The notes: generated by a model from the letters alone, not told the origin. A stretch of 64,000 nt of DNA from Paenibacillus sp. TCA20 (GCF_000732325.1 NZ_BBIW01000005.1:1-64000); one strand, 5' to 3'; numbered from the stretch's first letter, positions 44,001 to 54,185 are shown. A program made the numbers and translations.

Positions 44001-46493
44001 CCTGTGATTGACTTAACTTCTCAGAATACGGCTGCACTGACCTTCAATCACTGGTACGAAATCGAAAGAAACTATGATGATGCCTACGTGGAAGTAACCA
44101 CGGATGGCGGTACGACCTGGACAGAGATTGGTTACTACTCCAATGTAACAGAAGGTAAACAGTGGTCACCTGTATTTATTGATCTGACAAGCTATGCAGG
44201 AAATGAAATTCAAGTACGCTTTAGATTAACTACGGATGGCAGTGTACAAAAAGCGGGATGGTATTTGGATGATGTCCGGGTGCTGGCTGTATCTGCACCA
44301 GAATCAACAGCTAGTGATACAAAGACTGAATCTAAAAAAGCTAAAGCAATACAGAATGCCCCTGTATTGACGGACTTTGTGAGCAAGCAGCCGATTACGA
44401 CTCAAGGTGATTCCGTATCGAAGGATGGAGAAATAGGACTGTTTAGTCTTCCTGTCTCTGCTACGGTAACGGTTCTCGAAACCGGAAGATCGGTTCGTAC
44501 GGATGCATTTACAGGCCGTTACAGCTTTAATCATGTCGCCGGTGACTATAATTTGAAGGTCGAGTCTTACGGCTATTACCCACAGACGGTTCCTGTAAGC
44601 ATTGAAGATGGCAAGACACGTAACGTTAACTTCCAGCTCGAAGAAATTCCACAAGGTACGATTACGGGCACCGTTACAAATGAACGTACGGGAGAGCCGA
44701 TTGCAGATGCGGTAGTCATGGTCATGGAAGACGCACAGGTATCACCTGTACGGACTGACGAAGCGGGGGTCTTTACTCTGCAGGTATATGAAGGAACATA
44801 TACTTTGTCCATTTCCGCATTAGATTACTATAGTGAAACAGCAGCAGTAACCGTTCCTGCGAACGATACTGTCACGCATGACTTTGATCTGAAGCCCTTC
44901 ATCGGCTATGCAGGTGAGATCAAATATGATGACGGAACAGCGGAGAATGCTCGTGCATGGAATGCGGCAGGGAATGCGTGGGCTGTTAAAATGAGTCCTG
45001 AATCAGAAGCGGCACAAGTAACCGGAGCATCCTTCCTCTTCTGGAATACAGAGTGGCCGAGCCCAGGCGGTACAGCCTTCAGTTATTCTGTATATGATGC
45101 ATCTGGACCAGATGGAGCACCCGGACGTGAGCTTGCAGGTCCATTTGACGGTACTGCACTAAGAAATGATGAATGGACAACGGTAGAGTTCCCGGAACCG
45201 GTCTCGGTTACAGGAGACTTTTACATTGTATACGAGCAGACCGAAGCGAATCCTTATTCACCGGGACTAGCAACCGATGAGAGCAGTACAGTCGCTGAAC
45301 GGGCATGGCAGCGGATCAGTGGCGCATGGACTGCCTCCCCTCTAGAGGAAGGAAATTACATGATCCGTGCGCATGTACAGTATGCGATTGGCGCGCCAAT
45401 CATCACCTCTCCGTCAGAAGATACGTACACGAATGAGGAGTCCATTACAATTACAGGTACTTCCAATGCCAACGGATCAACAGTGACGATTTATAATGGG
45501 GAAGAAGAAGCAGCAACTGCGACGGTGGAAGAGGGACAATTTGAAGCGGTGATCGACCTGAATGCAGGCGAGAACGTTCTTGTCGCTGAAGTCTTGGTGG
45601 GTGATGAAGTAACAGACCCTTCTACTCCAGTAACGGTAACTCTTGATCAAGCTGCACCAGAGCTTGTTGTTACATCTCCAGAGGATGGAGAGACGACGAA
45701 CGCTGAAGCTTATACCGTGAGAGGTACAGTGAATGATGAATACCTTGATACGGTTACAGTGAACGGTGAAGCAGCTGAAGTTACGGAGGATGGAAGCTTC
45801 GAGCATCGTCTTCTGATCAACTCAGGTGATAATGTCGTTACTGTAATAGCAACAGACTTGGCTGGCAACGAAACGACCATTACACGTACAGTAGTAGTAA
45901 ACTGGGCAGCACCTGTCATAACGAATCTCGCACCAAGTTCGGATCTGCATATTTCAGCAGGAGAGGCGGTGTATGTATCCTTCGACAGCCGCCCAGGTCT
46001 GTCAGCATCATTCCGTGTCGAACTGCCAGGCAATGCCCCATCGAGCTTCAATGAAGCTCCGCTCACAGAGACTTCTCCTGGACACTATGAAGGAACCTAT
46101 ACAACCTCAGAATCGTTGAGGCTCGAAGGCGGAGTTATTGTAGTAAGAGTATGGGATACAGCAGGTAACGAAACAGAAGTTGCAGCACTTGGTAAATTAT
46201 ATGTCACAGAGAGTGGGGAAGAGCCGGCTCCGCCAAATGCAGCCCCTGTCGCCATCATTCAATCTCCGAGCGCAGCGCAGCGTAACCGGGATGTTACTTT
46301 CGATGCTTCAAATTCATACGACGAGGATGGCAGCATTGTTTCTTATGTATGGAATTTTGGAGATGGAGCAACGGGTAGTGGAGTCACCGCTACACATGCC
46401 TATACCAAAGGCGGAAATTATACGGTGGAGCTCATCGTCACAGATGATCAAGGTGCAGCGAATACGAAAACATTCGTCATTCGAATTCGCTAA
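41082..46493 (+). CDS. Large secreted modular subtilisin-type protease (S8)
   Basis: 1803 residues from TTG 41082. After a signal peptide and an inhibitor-I9-like propeptide (about 45-180) the S8 domain carries the triad Asp247 (LDSGVDY), His293 (DGHGTHT) and Ser470 (GTSMAGP). The remainder is accessory modules: a choice-of-anchor/cleaved-adhesin-like domain (about 650-810), a fibronectin III domain (about 810-905), a second adhesin-like domain (about 910-1070), two carboxypeptidase-regulatory-like domains (about 1110-1280), Ig-like repeats (about 1440-1690) and a C-terminal PKD domain (about 1720-1803). The layout resembles bacillopeptidase F (Bpr) but is longer. It probably degrades and clings to protein-rich substrates. 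Confidence 0.88.
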   Translation: MVTAKKTKKTFSLSMAFLLAVSIVSPAMAAPTTSVSDKIDLRTAAPELITAKVDSKLNKLFDEDKYVTYLIKMSEQADTALASQKAMDLASTQKATPAAAKLSARTSVVSTLRETASRTQIPIQKYLDEQKEVGGVKEYKSYFIVNSLAVTSTKEVMEELALQPGIDKILPNEERFLQEVTVDKNASTPKANDLDSDSAASAADQNKNTEPSDYDPAEIEWNIAQVNAPEVWEQGIDGSGIVVANLDSGVDYTHPALASKWRGLDASGNVVDPELSWYDPHSGASLPADTDGHGTHTMGTMVGAEEDGTNMIGVAPGAKWMAVRIFNPSTTDAIILDGAQWLLAPVDEEGNLHPELAPDVVNNSWGGGAGIDEWFRPIVQAWRDAQIFPEFSAGNTTLTNPGGPGSVANPANYPESFATGATDINGDLADFSLLGPSPYDEIKPEVSAPGVNIRSSVPGGSYEGGWNGTSMAGPHTTAIAAMLLQANSSLTVDDLEDILTETATERTDSTYPESPNNGYGHGIVNALDAVGSVLQGVGSVTGRVTIDGDDLTAPELDYTVLESVYAGLDAGFSIEASDNVSVTEVSVFARTEGMSRYVYIPAELTSGDALDGTYRAVIPAALIEEPGLEYYIRVNDYGNNGYETEVHSVDVLEGIEPGYSQNFEQDYVGFLPDLDNPWVWGTPESGPGSAYSGEHVMATNLTGTYAPNSNTALIAPPINLEDAPEGALLSFKQWYELEDGSDFGTVYLATEENDYEFEQLLTVTGSSEDWANQYVDLTAYAGQKVYVAFVLSSDASIQGEGWYIDDFSLQLPDEVAPAAPSELTGTPSILGDVSLEWSAPADEDLKEYNVYRSVASDTGYELIGTTSEASYVDSITIEGETTFYYVVKAKDYSGNESDASNEIAVDVAVPETVFSDSFDGEDDNGWTHLGTNDVWERGTPAAPGPASAVTPPNVWGTDLNGTYLASSNFSLVSPVIDLTSQNTAALTFNHWYEIERNYDDAYVEVTTDGGTTWTEIGYYSNVTEGKQWSPVFIDLTSYAGNEIQVRFRLTTDGSVQKAGWYLDDVRVLAVSAPESTASDTKTESKKAKAIQNAPVLTDFVSKQPITTQGDSVSKDGEIGLFSLPVSATVTVLETGRSVRTDAFTGRYSFNHVAGDYNLKVESYGYYPQTVPVSIEDGKTRNVNFQLEEIPQGTITGTVTNERTGEPIADAVVMVMEDAQVSPVRTDEAGVFTLQVYEGTYTLSISALDYYSETAAVTVPANDTVTHDFDLKPFIGYAGEIKYDDGTAENARAWNAAGNAWAVKMSPESEAAQVTGASFLFWNTEWPSPGGTAFSYSVYDASGPDGAPGRELAGPFDGTALRNDEWTTVEFPEPVSVTGDFYIVYEQTEANPYSPGLATDESSTVAERAWQRISGAWTASPLEEGNYMIRAHVQYAIGAPIITSPSEDTYTNEESITITGTSNANGSTVTIYNGEEEAATATVEEGQFEAVIDLNAGENVLVAEVLVGDEVTDPSTPVTVTLDQAAPELVVTSPEDGETTNAEAYTVRGTVNDEYLDTVTVNGEAAEVTEDGSFEHRLLINSGDNVVTVIATDLAGNETTITRTVVVNWAAPVITNLAPSSDLHISAGEAVYVSFDSRPGLSASFRVELPGNAPSSFNEAPLTETSPGHYEGTYTTSESLRLEGGVIVVRVWDTAGNETEVAALGKLYVTESGEEPAPPNAAPVAIIQSPSAAQRNRDVTFDASNSYDEDGSIVSYVWNFGDGATGSGVTATHAYTKGGNYTVELIVTDDQGAANTKTFVIRIR

Positions 46494-46521
46494 GTTTCTG
46501 AACGAACGCTTGTCCTAATAA

Positions 46522-46560
46522 AAAGAGGAGTTCCGGATAATGGTCCGGATTCTCCTCTTT
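46522..46560. terminator. Bidirectional terminator
   Basis: AAAGAGGAG (46522-46530) and CTCCTCTTT (46552-46560) pair perfectly, with CCGGA/TCCGG inside. It lies between the convergent protease and alkyltransferase-like genes. Confidence 0.8.
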
Positions 46561-46569
46561 CTCGATTTT

Positions 46570-46869
46570 TCAGGCCTGATATTTGGATAGGTCAATCCGT
46601 CGGTCAAGTCCCAGTTCTACACCTTCATCTTCGAGCTTCATCTCTTGGATCAATCGCTGCTCGTCTTCAGGGATGGCTATCTCTCCGAACTTATTTACGA
46701 CTCGGTGCCAGGGGAGGGCATGCTTCTCACTCATCGAGTGAAGTACCCGGACAACCTGTCTTGCCGCACGAGGACTTCCGGCTAAAGCCGCAACTTGTCC
46801 GTAGGTCATTACCTTTCCCTCTGGAATGGATTGAATGACTCGAATCACTTCTGCGGTAAAGGGCTGCAT
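46570..46869 (-). CDS. Alkyltransferase-like protein (ATL), MGMT family
   Basis: 99 residues, corresponding only to the DNA-binding domain of O6-methylguanine methyltransferase. It has the helix-turn-helix SIPEGKVMTYGQVAALAG and the arginine finger segment AARQVVR, but the active-site PCHRV is changed to PWHRV, so the alkyl-accepting cysteine is replaced by tryptophan. ATL proteins with this change bind O6-alkylguanine without repairing it and hand the lesion to nucleotide excision repair. The gene is alone on the minus strand. Confidence 0.88.
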   Translation of the reverse strand: MQPFTAEVIRVIQSIPEGKVMTYGQVAALAGSPRAARQVVRVLHSMSEKHALPWHRVVNKFGEIAIPEDEQRLIQEMKLEDEGVELGLDRRIDLSKYQA

Positions 46870-47239
46870 TGCTTCCTGTCTCCTTAAGTTTATACATTCG
46901 TTACTAGAATCATTTCAGATGATTATATCAAAAAAATATCCTTCTTAAGAACTGTTTATCGCGAAGAAGGGTAACAAGTGGTTGACGATGATCAAGACTC
47001 AAAGGTAATATAATCATGCAAACGGTTTCATTGGAAATAAAGCAAGGAATTCCTTGTCTGAACAAAACCACAAGCAGACAATTAGAAGAATGTTTGCGTT
47101 AATCAGAACGGAGGTGTATGTTTACGCTATTCTTGAACAGGAAGAAGTTAGAATGACAACGATCCATACGGTTCGACAATCTATGCAAACGGTACCAAAT
47201 TTGGTGTATTCCATTTCAATATGAATCGGAGGAATGTTC
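46870..47239 (+). promoter_or_regulatory. Pullulanase control region with two cre sites and a palindrome
   Basis: A TATAAT (47009-47014) is followed directly by a perfect cre, ATGCAAACGGTTTCA (47016-47030). A perfect 14-bp palindrome CAAGGAATTCCTTG lies at 47043-47056, and a second perfect cre ATGCAAACGGTACCA at 47183-47197. A TTGACG at 46982 is 21 bp from the -10, too far to be optimal. Together they indicate CcpA repression and a further, probably maltodextrin-responsive, regulator. No gene is confidently encoded here. Confidence 0.6.
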
Positions 47240-50200
47240 ATGCGCAATTATCGTTCTTTGCGTACAGCATTAACAGTGTTCATCGCTGCAGTTATGGTCT
47301 TGACAAGCATATGGATCGTGCCTGTTGATGCTCAGGAGAATCATTCAATTCAGTCGATACCTGAGCAGAATTTAAGAATTCATTATGACGGGACTGGAGA
47401 GAATCTGGGTGTTTGGGTATGGGAGGATGTAGAGCTTCCATCAGCCGAATGGCCAAGCGGTGCAATTCCGTTTACAGCAGAACAGCAGGATGCTTATGGA
47501 GCCTATGTAGATATTCCGCTCAGAGCAGATGCTAAAAAAGTTGGCTTTCTCATCGTAGATCGGACGACCGGGGAGAAGCACGGTGGAGATAAGATACTAG
47601 AGCTGAGCTCAACAAATATAAATGAGGTGTGGCTGGGACAAGGATCAGACGAGATTCTCCTGTATGAACCTGTACCCTTGGCTGATGATGTCGTGCGAAT
47701 CCATTATTCTCGTGCAGATCAAGACTATAATGGATATGGATTATGGTTATGGGAAGATGTGAAAGCGCCTTCAACAGATTGGCCGAAGGGCGCGCTCCCA
47801 TTTACTAACGAACAGACCGATAAATATGGTGCTTATATTGATGTTGAGCTAAAAGAGGATGCCACGAAGCTCGGGTTTCTTATAGTGAATCGTAATAATG
47901 GCGAGGAAAAGGATGGTGGAGATAAGAGCTTCAACCTCCTTCAGCATTATGATCATTTATGGGTCCGGGAAGGTGATGATCAAGTGTACGTCTCACCCTA
48001 TGGTGAGATGGCTACAGGAGTTACAGCTGCTACAGTCACATCCAAGGACCTGATTGAGCTCAAATTTACTCGAACTGAAGGACTTACTCCGGATGCGGTA
48101 AGCAGGGAATTGATCATTAAGGATCAGGCTGGCTCGGTTGTTGAAGCTAGTGAAGTCAAAGTAAGCGAGAATAATACAGTAGAAATCACAGCTGATTTTG
48201 ATCTGAACAAGCTTCCACTTACAATTACGTATGCAGGCATATCGGTTAAGGCAGAGCTTCATTGGAGTGTTATTGATGAATTATATGCTTATAAGGGTAA
48301 CGACCTCGGTGCTACATACAGTAAGAAAAAAGTCACCTTCAAGCTGTGGGCACCGACTGCAAGCTCGGTAAAGCTAAATGTATACGATAAGAAGGATGCA
48401 TCTGTTCATATTGGATCCAAGGAGCTGACCCTTCAAGAGCAAGGGGTATGGAAGACCGTAGTTCGACCAGAAGAGCATGGCGTGAAGGATCTTAAAAATT
48501 ATTTCTACCAATATGAGGTTGTAAACAATGGCGAGAGTCGAAAAGTGCTGGATCCTTATGCGAAATCGATGGCAGCCTTCCAGGTCGATACCTCAGGCGC
48601 TGCGGGTCAAGACGGGGATGTCGTTGGTAAAGCAGCCATCATTGATCTCAGTAAAACAAATCCGAAGGGTTATAACTATGCCAAGATTGACGGTTATAAA
48701 AATAGAGAGGATGCGATTATATGGGAGCTGCACGTTCGGGATTATACTTCCGATCCTTCAATTCAAGATGACCTAACCTCCAGATGGGGCACCTATAATG
48801 CATTAGAAGACAAATTGGATTATATGAAATCACTTGGCGTCACTCACGTACAGCTTCTCCCGGTTATGGCCTGGTACTATGGGGATGAGACGAAGATGGG
48901 TAACAGGGAGCTTCAATACTCTGCCGGAGGCAACGAATACAACTGGGGATATGACCCTCACAATTACTTCTCTCCTGATGGGGCGTATTCCGAAGATGCC
49001 ACAAATCCGGAGCTTCGAGTCAAAGAGCTTAAGAACATGATTGATGCTATTCATGATGCAGGTATGGGTGTCATTCTCGATGTCGTATATACGCACATGG
49101 CGAATGCTGATCTTCTGAATGATATCGTTCCGAATTACTATGCTTGGAAGGACAGTAATGGTGCATACGTCGGCGGCTTCGGCAATAATCTGGCTACGAA
49201 TCATGTAATGGCAGAGAAATTGATGGTGGATTCGGTGAAATACTGGTTTGATGAGTATAAAATTGATGGAATGCGATTCGATATGATGGGGGATGCGACT
49301 TCCGGTTCTATTCAAAAAGCTTATGATGCAGCTGCCAAGCTGAATCCGAATGCGCTATTCATTGGTGAGGGCTGGAGAACCTTCAGTGGAGCCAATGCAG
49401 ATACTGAACTTGCCGGACAAGGTGCGGACCAGGATTGGATGGACGAGACAAATGATGTGGGTGTATTCTCCGATGAAATTCGTAATGAATTAAAATCCGG
49501 ATTCGGTTCTGAAGGAGAGCCTAGATTCCTTACTGGCGGTGCAAGAGATATCAACCTGATCATGAGCAATATCAAAGGCCAGCCGACAAACACGCCAGCG
49601 GACGATCCTGGAGATATGGTGCAATATATTGAAGCTCACGATAATCTCCCGCTGTATGATGTTATTGCACAATCGATCAAGAAAGATCCGTCCATACCGG
49701 CAAATGATCTTGAAATTCATCAGCGAATCAGACTTGGGAATCTGATGGTGCTGACTTCTCAGGGAACGGTATTTCTGCACGCGGGGCAGGAATACGGACG
49801 TACGAAGCAGTGGCATGGTGAAGGGTTGCCTGAGCAGAAATATCACGCTTTGTCAGATGAAACCGGTAAAGTATTTGGCTATTTCATTCACGATTCCTAT
49901 GACTCTTCAGATGCGATTAACAAATTCGATTGGGATAAGGCACTGGACAGTAAGAAATATCCGGTTAACAGTGTAACAAGGGAGTATACGGAGGGACTCA
50001 TTCAACTGAGGAAATCAACCAACGCCTTCCGTCTAGGGGATGAATCTCTCGTAGATAAGAATGTATCTCTAATTAAGGCACCGGAGATGAACAGCAAGGA
50101 TCTAATCATCGCCTACAAAAATAAGTCTACGGATAACACGGGGACATACTATGTTTTTGTTAATGCGGATCAAACCCCAAGAACGCTTAGTCTCGACACA

Positions 50201-50353
50201 GATCTTACGAAAGGAACTGTTGTCGTGGATCAGGATGAAGCTGGAGTTAAGGCGGTTTCTGACAAATCCGGGTTTGAACTTAGTAAAACTTCAATTACAC
50301 TTGAGCCGCTGACGGCTGTTGTAATTAAGATGAAAGAAAAATCTAAAAAGTAA
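47240..50353 (+). CDS. pulA: Secreted type I pullulanase
   Basis: 1037 residues from ATG 47240, favoured over ATG 47234 by the spacing to CGGAGG. A signal peptide is followed by two starch-binding PUD/CBM41 modules (about 45-145 and 150-250, each containing LWLWEDVKAPSTDWP-like sequence), a linker/Ig-like region, a CBM48 (about 350-450) and the GH13 barrel. The pullulanase motif YNWGYDP is present, and the catalytic set is intact: Asp681 (MRFDMMG), Glu710 (GEGW) and Asp801 (EAHDN). It debranches alpha-1,6 links of pullulan, amylopectin and glycogen outside the cell. Two cre boxes upstream suggest glucose repression. Confidence 0.9.
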   Translation: MRNYRSLRTALTVFIAAVMVLTSIWIVPVDAQENHSIQSIPEQNLRIHYDGTGENLGVWVWEDVELPSAEWPSGAIPFTAEQQDAYGAYVDIPLRADAKKVGFLIVDRTTGEKHGGDKILELSSTNINEVWLGQGSDEILLYEPVPLADDVVRIHYSRADQDYNGYGLWLWEDVKAPSTDWPKGALPFTNEQTDKYGAYIDVELKEDATKLGFLIVNRNNGEEKDGGDKSFNLLQHYDHLWVREGDDQVYVSPYGEMATGVTAATVTSKDLIELKFTRTEGLTPDAVSRELIIKDQAGSVVEASEVKVSENNTVEITADFDLNKLPLTITYAGISVKAELHWSVIDELYAYKGNDLGATYSKKKVTFKLWAPTASSVKLNVYDKKDASVHIGSKELTLQEQGVWKTVVRPEEHGVKDLKNYFYQYEVVNNGESRKVLDPYAKSMAAFQVDTSGAAGQDGDVVGKAAIIDLSKTNPKGYNYAKIDGYKNREDAIIWELHVRDYTSDPSIQDDLTSRWGTYNALEDKLDYMKSLGVTHVQLLPVMAWYYGDETKMGNRELQYSAGGNEYNWGYDPHNYFSPDGAYSEDATNPELRVKELKNMIDAIHDAGMGVILDVVYTHMANADLLNDIVPNYYAWKDSNGAYVGGFGNNLATNHVMAEKLMVDSVKYWFDEYKIDGMRFDMMGDATSGSIQKAYDAAAKLNPNALFIGEGWRTFSGANADTELAGQGADQDWMDETNDVGVFSDEIRNELKSGFGSEGEPRFLTGGARDINLIMSNIKGQPTNTPADDPGDMVQYIEAHDNLPLYDVIAQSIKKDPSIPANDLEIHQRIRLGNLMVLTSQGTVFLHAGQEYGRTKQWHGEGLPEQKYHALSDETGKVFGYFIHDSYDSSDAINKFDWDKALDSKKYPVNSVTREYTEGLIQLRKSTNAFRLGDESLVDKNVSLIKAPEMNSKDLIIAYKNKSTDNTGTYYVFVNADQTPRTLSLDTDLTKGTVVVDQDEAGVKAVSDKSGFELSKTSITLEPLTAVVIKMKEKSKK

Positions 50354-50364
50354 AGCATTCCTAA

Positions 50365-50395
50365 GAAACTCTCCTTATTTGATAGGGAGAGTTTT
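50365..50395 (+). terminator. Terminator of the pullulanase gene
   Basis: AACTCTCC (50367-50374) pairs with GGAGAGTT (50386-50393), then TTCTATT. Confidence 0.65.
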
Positions 50396-50488
50396 CTATT
50401 CATCACCATATTTCTAGATAATTATCTCTTATTCACGAAAAAACACCCTTTATCAGCAAACCTGATAGATGTCATAAGATCAATCTAA

Positions 50489-50517
50489 TTGACCACTCTC
50501 TGGTCCTGTGATAGTTT
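50489..50517 (+). promoter_or_regulatory. cysJI promoter
   Basis: TTGACC (50489-50494) and an extended TGA-TAGTTT (50509-50517) are separated by 17 bp. An ATTCT-N12-AGAAT inverted repeat lies downstream (about 50535-50556) and could be a regulator site. Confidence 0.45.
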
Positions 50518-50585
50518 CAGTAGAGACAAATTAATTCTGATAAACTTACTGAGAATTATTATCAAAGCATCCGAGGTGGATATTA

Positions 50586-52427
50586 TTGGAACTCCAAGTG
50601 ATTAACAGCCCATTTACTCAGGAACAGACGGAACTATTAAATCGATTATTACCTACATTATCCGAGACACAGCGTATATGGCTTAGCGGCTATTTAACGG
50701 CGATTCAAGCAAGCGGTGTGGCTGCGACATCTGCGTTAGAAGCACCGGCTGTGAACGTTGCTGGTCAGCCTGCAGTAGCTGCACCTGCGATCAGCAAAGA
50801 GATTACCGTACTGTTCGGTTCCCAGACGGGAAACAGCAGCGGAATTGCGAAGAAATTCAGCAAGAAGCTTCAGGAGCAAGGGTTTGAAGTAACAACCAGC
50901 TCTATGAGTGATTTCAAACCAAACAATCTGAAGAAGGTTCAAAATCTGCTCATTGTCGTCAGCACCCATGGAGAAGGAGAGCCGCCGGATAGTGCGATCG
51001 CTTTCCATGAATTTTTGCACAGTAAACGTGCACCTAAGCTGGATGACTTGAAATTCTCTGTTCTGGCACTTGGAGATACTTCCTACGAATTCTTCTGCCA
51101 AACAGGCAAGGATTTTGACAATCGTCTGGCCGAGCTCGGCGGAACTCGTTTGACGCCAAGAATGGACTGCGATGTTGACTTTGAAGAGTCAGCAGCCGAA
51201 TGGATGAATAATGTCCTGTCTGAGCTGAATGCGGCAAGTACATTAACACCGGTAAGTGTCAGTAGTGTAGGTGCGGCAGCCTCTACCAGTACGGAATCAG
51301 AGTTCACCAGATCGAACCCGTTTCAAGCCGAGGTGCTTGAGAATCTAAATTTGAACGGACGCGGGTCTGATCGTGAAACGAGACATATCGAGCTGTCCTT
51401 AGAAGGATCTGGACTTACTTATGAGCCAGGAGACAGCTTGGGAATCATCCCTCAGAATCATCCTTTGCTCGTAGAAGAGATCATTGCTGCAGCAGGGTGG
51501 AACGGTGAAGAAATCATTCAGGTATCCAAAAAAGGCGACACGCTCTCTTTACAGGATGCACTGACGAAGTATTTTGAAATTACGGTACTGACAAAGCCGC
51601 TGCTGGAGCAAATTGTGAATCTGACCTCGAATGCTCAGCTTAGAAAGCTACTTGAGCCAGGTAATGAACAAGAGCTTCGCAATTATATCAATGACCATGA
51701 TCTGCTCGATTTGATCCAGGACTTTGATCTACGAGGTGTAACCGCATCTGAATTCGTTACGCTGCTTCGTAAAATCCCGGCACGCCTCTATTCCATTGCC
51801 AGCAGTCCAAGTGCATATCCTGATGAAGTGCATTTGACCGTGCGTACAGTACGTTACCAAGCGAACGGACGGGATCGCTACGGTGTCTGCTCCGTGCAGC
51901 TGGCAGAACGAATTGAACCAGGAGATCAACTCCCTGTATTTATACAGAATAACGATAACTTCAAGCTTCCAGCGAACCCTGATGCACCAATTATTATGAT
52001 TGGACCAGGTACGGGTGTTGCTCCTTTCCGTGCATTCATTGGAGAGAGAGAAGAGCAGGGAGCCGGGGGTAAGAGCTGGCTGTTCTATGGTGATCAGCAT
52101 TTTGCAACCGACTTTTTATATCAGGTGGAATGGCAGCGCTGGCTGGCAGATGGTGTGCTGACCCGGATGGATGTCGCTTTCTCCAGAGATACAGACGAGA
52201 AGGTATATGTTCAGCACCGGATGCTCGAGAGAAGCCGTGAGCTGTACGAGTGGCTTCAGGAGGGTGCTTACATCTACGTCTGTGGAGATGAGAAGAAGAT
52301 GGCGCACGATGTTCATTCCACACTTGCAGCCATTCTCGTACAGGAAGGCGGCTTGACGATGGAGGCGGCAACGGATTATCTGATTCGATTACAGCAGGAC
52401 AAACGATATCAACGCGATGTTTACTAA
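50586..52427 (+). CDS. cysJ: Sulfite reductase flavoprotein subunit
   Basis: 613 residues from TTG 50586. Residues about 75-210 form the FMN-binding flavodoxin domain (ITVLFGSQTGNSSG), followed by the FAD-binding insertion domain and the NADPH domain (RLYSIASSPSAYPDEVHLTV for FAD; MIGPGTGVAPFRAF for NADP ribose; IYVCGDEKKMAHDVH near the end). The protein passes electrons from NADPH to the CysI hemoprotein for assimilatory reduction of sulfite to sulfide. cysI follows after 33 bp. Confidence 0.95.
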   Translation: MELQVINSPFTQEQTELLNRLLPTLSETQRIWLSGYLTAIQASGVAATSALEAPAVNVAGQPAVAAPAISKEITVLFGSQTGNSSGIAKKFSKKLQEQGFEVTTSSMSDFKPNNLKKVQNLLIVVSTHGEGEPPDSAIAFHEFLHSKRAPKLDDLKFSVLALGDTSYEFFCQTGKDFDNRLAELGGTRLTPRMDCDVDFEESAAEWMNNVLSELNAASTLTPVSVSSVGAAASTSTESEFTRSNPFQAEVLENLNLNGRGSDRETRHIELSLEGSGLTYEPGDSLGIIPQNHPLLVEEIIAAAGWNGEEIIQVSKKGDTLSLQDALTKYFEITVLTKPLLEQIVNLTSNAQLRKLLEPGNEQELRNYINDHDLLDLIQDFDLRGVTASEFVTLLRKIPARLYSIASSPSAYPDEVHLTVRTVRYQANGRDRYGVCSVQLAERIEPGDQLPVFIQNNDNFKLPANPDAPIIMIGPGTGVAPFRAFIGEREEQGAGGKSWLFYGDQHFATDFLYQVEWQRWLADGVLTRMDVAFSRDTDEKVYVQHRMLERSRELYEWLQEGAYIYVCGDEKKMAHDVHSTLAAILVQEGGLTMEAATDYLIRLQQDKRYQRDVY

Positions 52428-52460
52428 GGAAGGCTTTTCATACCGGAAGGAGATACTAGC

Positions 52461-54185
52461 ATGGCACTAAATGAATTGTACCCGCCACAAAATGCACCCC
52501 ACAGCGATGTAGAGGATATAAAACGTCGAAGCAATTATTTAAGAGGCAGTCTTGTTGAAACATTAAAAGATCCAATTACAGGTTCTATTCCAGAAGATGA
52601 TAATCGTCTGATGAAGCATCACGGCAGCTACATGCAGGATGATCGTGATCTTCGCAACGAGCGTGCCAAGCAGAAGCTGGAGCCAGCCTACCAGTTCATG
52701 CTGCGCGTACGCGCTGCTGGCGGTGTGGTGACACCGGATCAATGGCTGATGATGGATCGGATCTCTCATAAATACGGAAACGGTACAATCCGGCTGACAA
52801 CACGTCAGTCCTTCCAGCTTCACGGTGTACTGAAATGGAATCTGAAGAGCACGATCCGCGAAGTAAACGATGCACTGCTAAGCACACTTGCTGCATGCGG
52901 AGATGTTAACCGGAACGTGATGTGCAACCCAAATCCTTACCAATCCGAAGTGCATGAAGAAGTGTATGCTTGGGCTAGTAAGGTTAGTGATCATCTCGAT
53001 CCCCGCACAAGAGCGTATCATGAGATCTGGCTTGATGAAGAGAAGATCATTGACAGCCGTGATAATGATGCAGAGCAGGAGCCTATCTATGGTGCGGTAT
53101 ATCTGCCGCGTAAATTCAAGATCGGTATTGCAGTACCTCCATCGAATGATGTCGATGTATTCTCCCAGGATCTCGGATATATCGCGATCGTGGAGGATGG
53201 CAAGCTGAAAGGGTTCAATGTGACCGCAGGCGGCGGTATGGGGATGTCATATGGAGATACCAAAACATATCCTCAGGTCGGCAAGTTAATCGGCTTCTGT
53301 ACTCCAGAGCAGATGGTAGATGTAGCTGAGAAGATTGTGACGATTCAGCGTGATTACGGTGATCGTGCCGTTCGTAAGCACGCACGCTTCAAATATACGG
53401 TAGATGATCGGGGTCTGGATTGGCTGAAGAATGAATTGACCACTCGTCTTGGTTATGCCTTGGAGCCTGCGCGTCCTTTTCATTTCGATCATAATGGTGA
53501 CCGTTATGGCTGGGTGGAAGGCAGTAATGGCAAATGGCACTTCACCCTGTTTATCCAGAACGGACGAATTGTCGATCTAGATGGTTATCCGCTGATGACA
53601 GGTCTTCGTGAAATTGCCAAGGTTCACAAAGGCGATTTCCGCCTCACGGCGAATCAGAACTTGATTATTGGGAACGTCGGACCGAAGAGCAAGAAGAAGA
53701 TTGAGAAGCTGATCGCTGAATACGGCTTGACGGATGGGCTTCATTATTCAGCGCTTCGTAGAAACTCCATGGCATGTGTTGCGCTTCCTACTTGTGGACT
53801 TGCGATGGCCGAATCCGAACGTTACCTTCCTACACTTATGGAAAAAATCGAGTGTATTCTGGAAAGTAACGGACTTCGTGAGAAGGAGATTGTAATCCGC
53901 ATGACAGGCTGCCCTAACGGATGTGCCCGCCCGATGCTGGCTGAGCTATCCTTCATCGGCAAAGCACCCGGTAAATACAATATGTATTTGGGCGGCGCAT
54001 TTAACGGTTCACGCCTCAATAAGCTCTACAAAGAGAATATTGGGGAAAAAGAAATATTGGAGTCGCTTGATGAGATCATCGCAAGATATGCTAAAGAGCG
54101 TGAGGATGGAGAGCATTTTGGTGATTTTGTCATCCGTGCTGGATACGTGGAAGCTGTATATGACGGTATGAGATTTCACGCGTAA
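52461..54185 (+). CDS. cysI: Sulfite reductase hemoprotein subunit
   Basis: 574 residues. The siroheme/4Fe-4S cysteines are in the canonical pattern: CVALPTC and, further on, [11 protein letters not shown]. The N-terminal ferredoxin-like half contains [12 protein letters not shown] and the substrate-binding arginines. It reduces sulfite to sulfide by six electrons received from CysJ, supplying sulfide for cysteine synthesis. It is the second gene of the cysJI operon, closed by the terminator at 54211. Confidence 0.95.
   Translation: MALNELYPPQNAPHSDVEDIKRRSNYLRGSLVETLKDPITGSIPEDDNRLMKHHGSYMQDDRDLRNERAKQKLEPAYQFMLRVRAAGGVVTPDQWLMMDRISHKYGNGTIRLTTRQSFQLHGVLKWNLKSTIREVNDALLSTLAACGDVNRNVMCNPNPYQSEVHEEVYAWASKVSDHLDPRTRAYHEIWLDEEKIIDSRDNDAEQEPIYGAVYLPRKFKIGIAVPPSNDVDVFSQDLGYIAIVEDGKLKGFNVTAGGGMGMSYGDTKTYPQVGKLIGFCTPEQMVDVAEKIVTIQRDYGDRAVRKHARFKYTVDDRGLDWLKNELTTRLGYALEPARPFHFDHNGDRYGWVEGSNGKWHFTLFIQNGRIVDLDGYPLMTGLREIAKVHKGDFRLTANQNLIIGNVGPKSKKKIEKLIAEYGLTDGLHYSALRRNSMACVALPTCGLAMAESERYLPTLMEKIECILESNGLREKEIVIRMTGCPNGCARPMLAELSFIGKAPGKYNMYLGGAFNGSRLNKLYKENIGEKEILESLDEIIARYAKEREDGEHFGDFVIRAGYVEAVYDGMRFHA

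Noticed and set aside
47150-47233. Frame NDNDPYGSTIYANGTKFGVF just before the pullulanase gene
   Set aside because: It looks protein-like but has a stop just upstream, no start codon and lies over a cre site; chance is as likely as a gene remnant.
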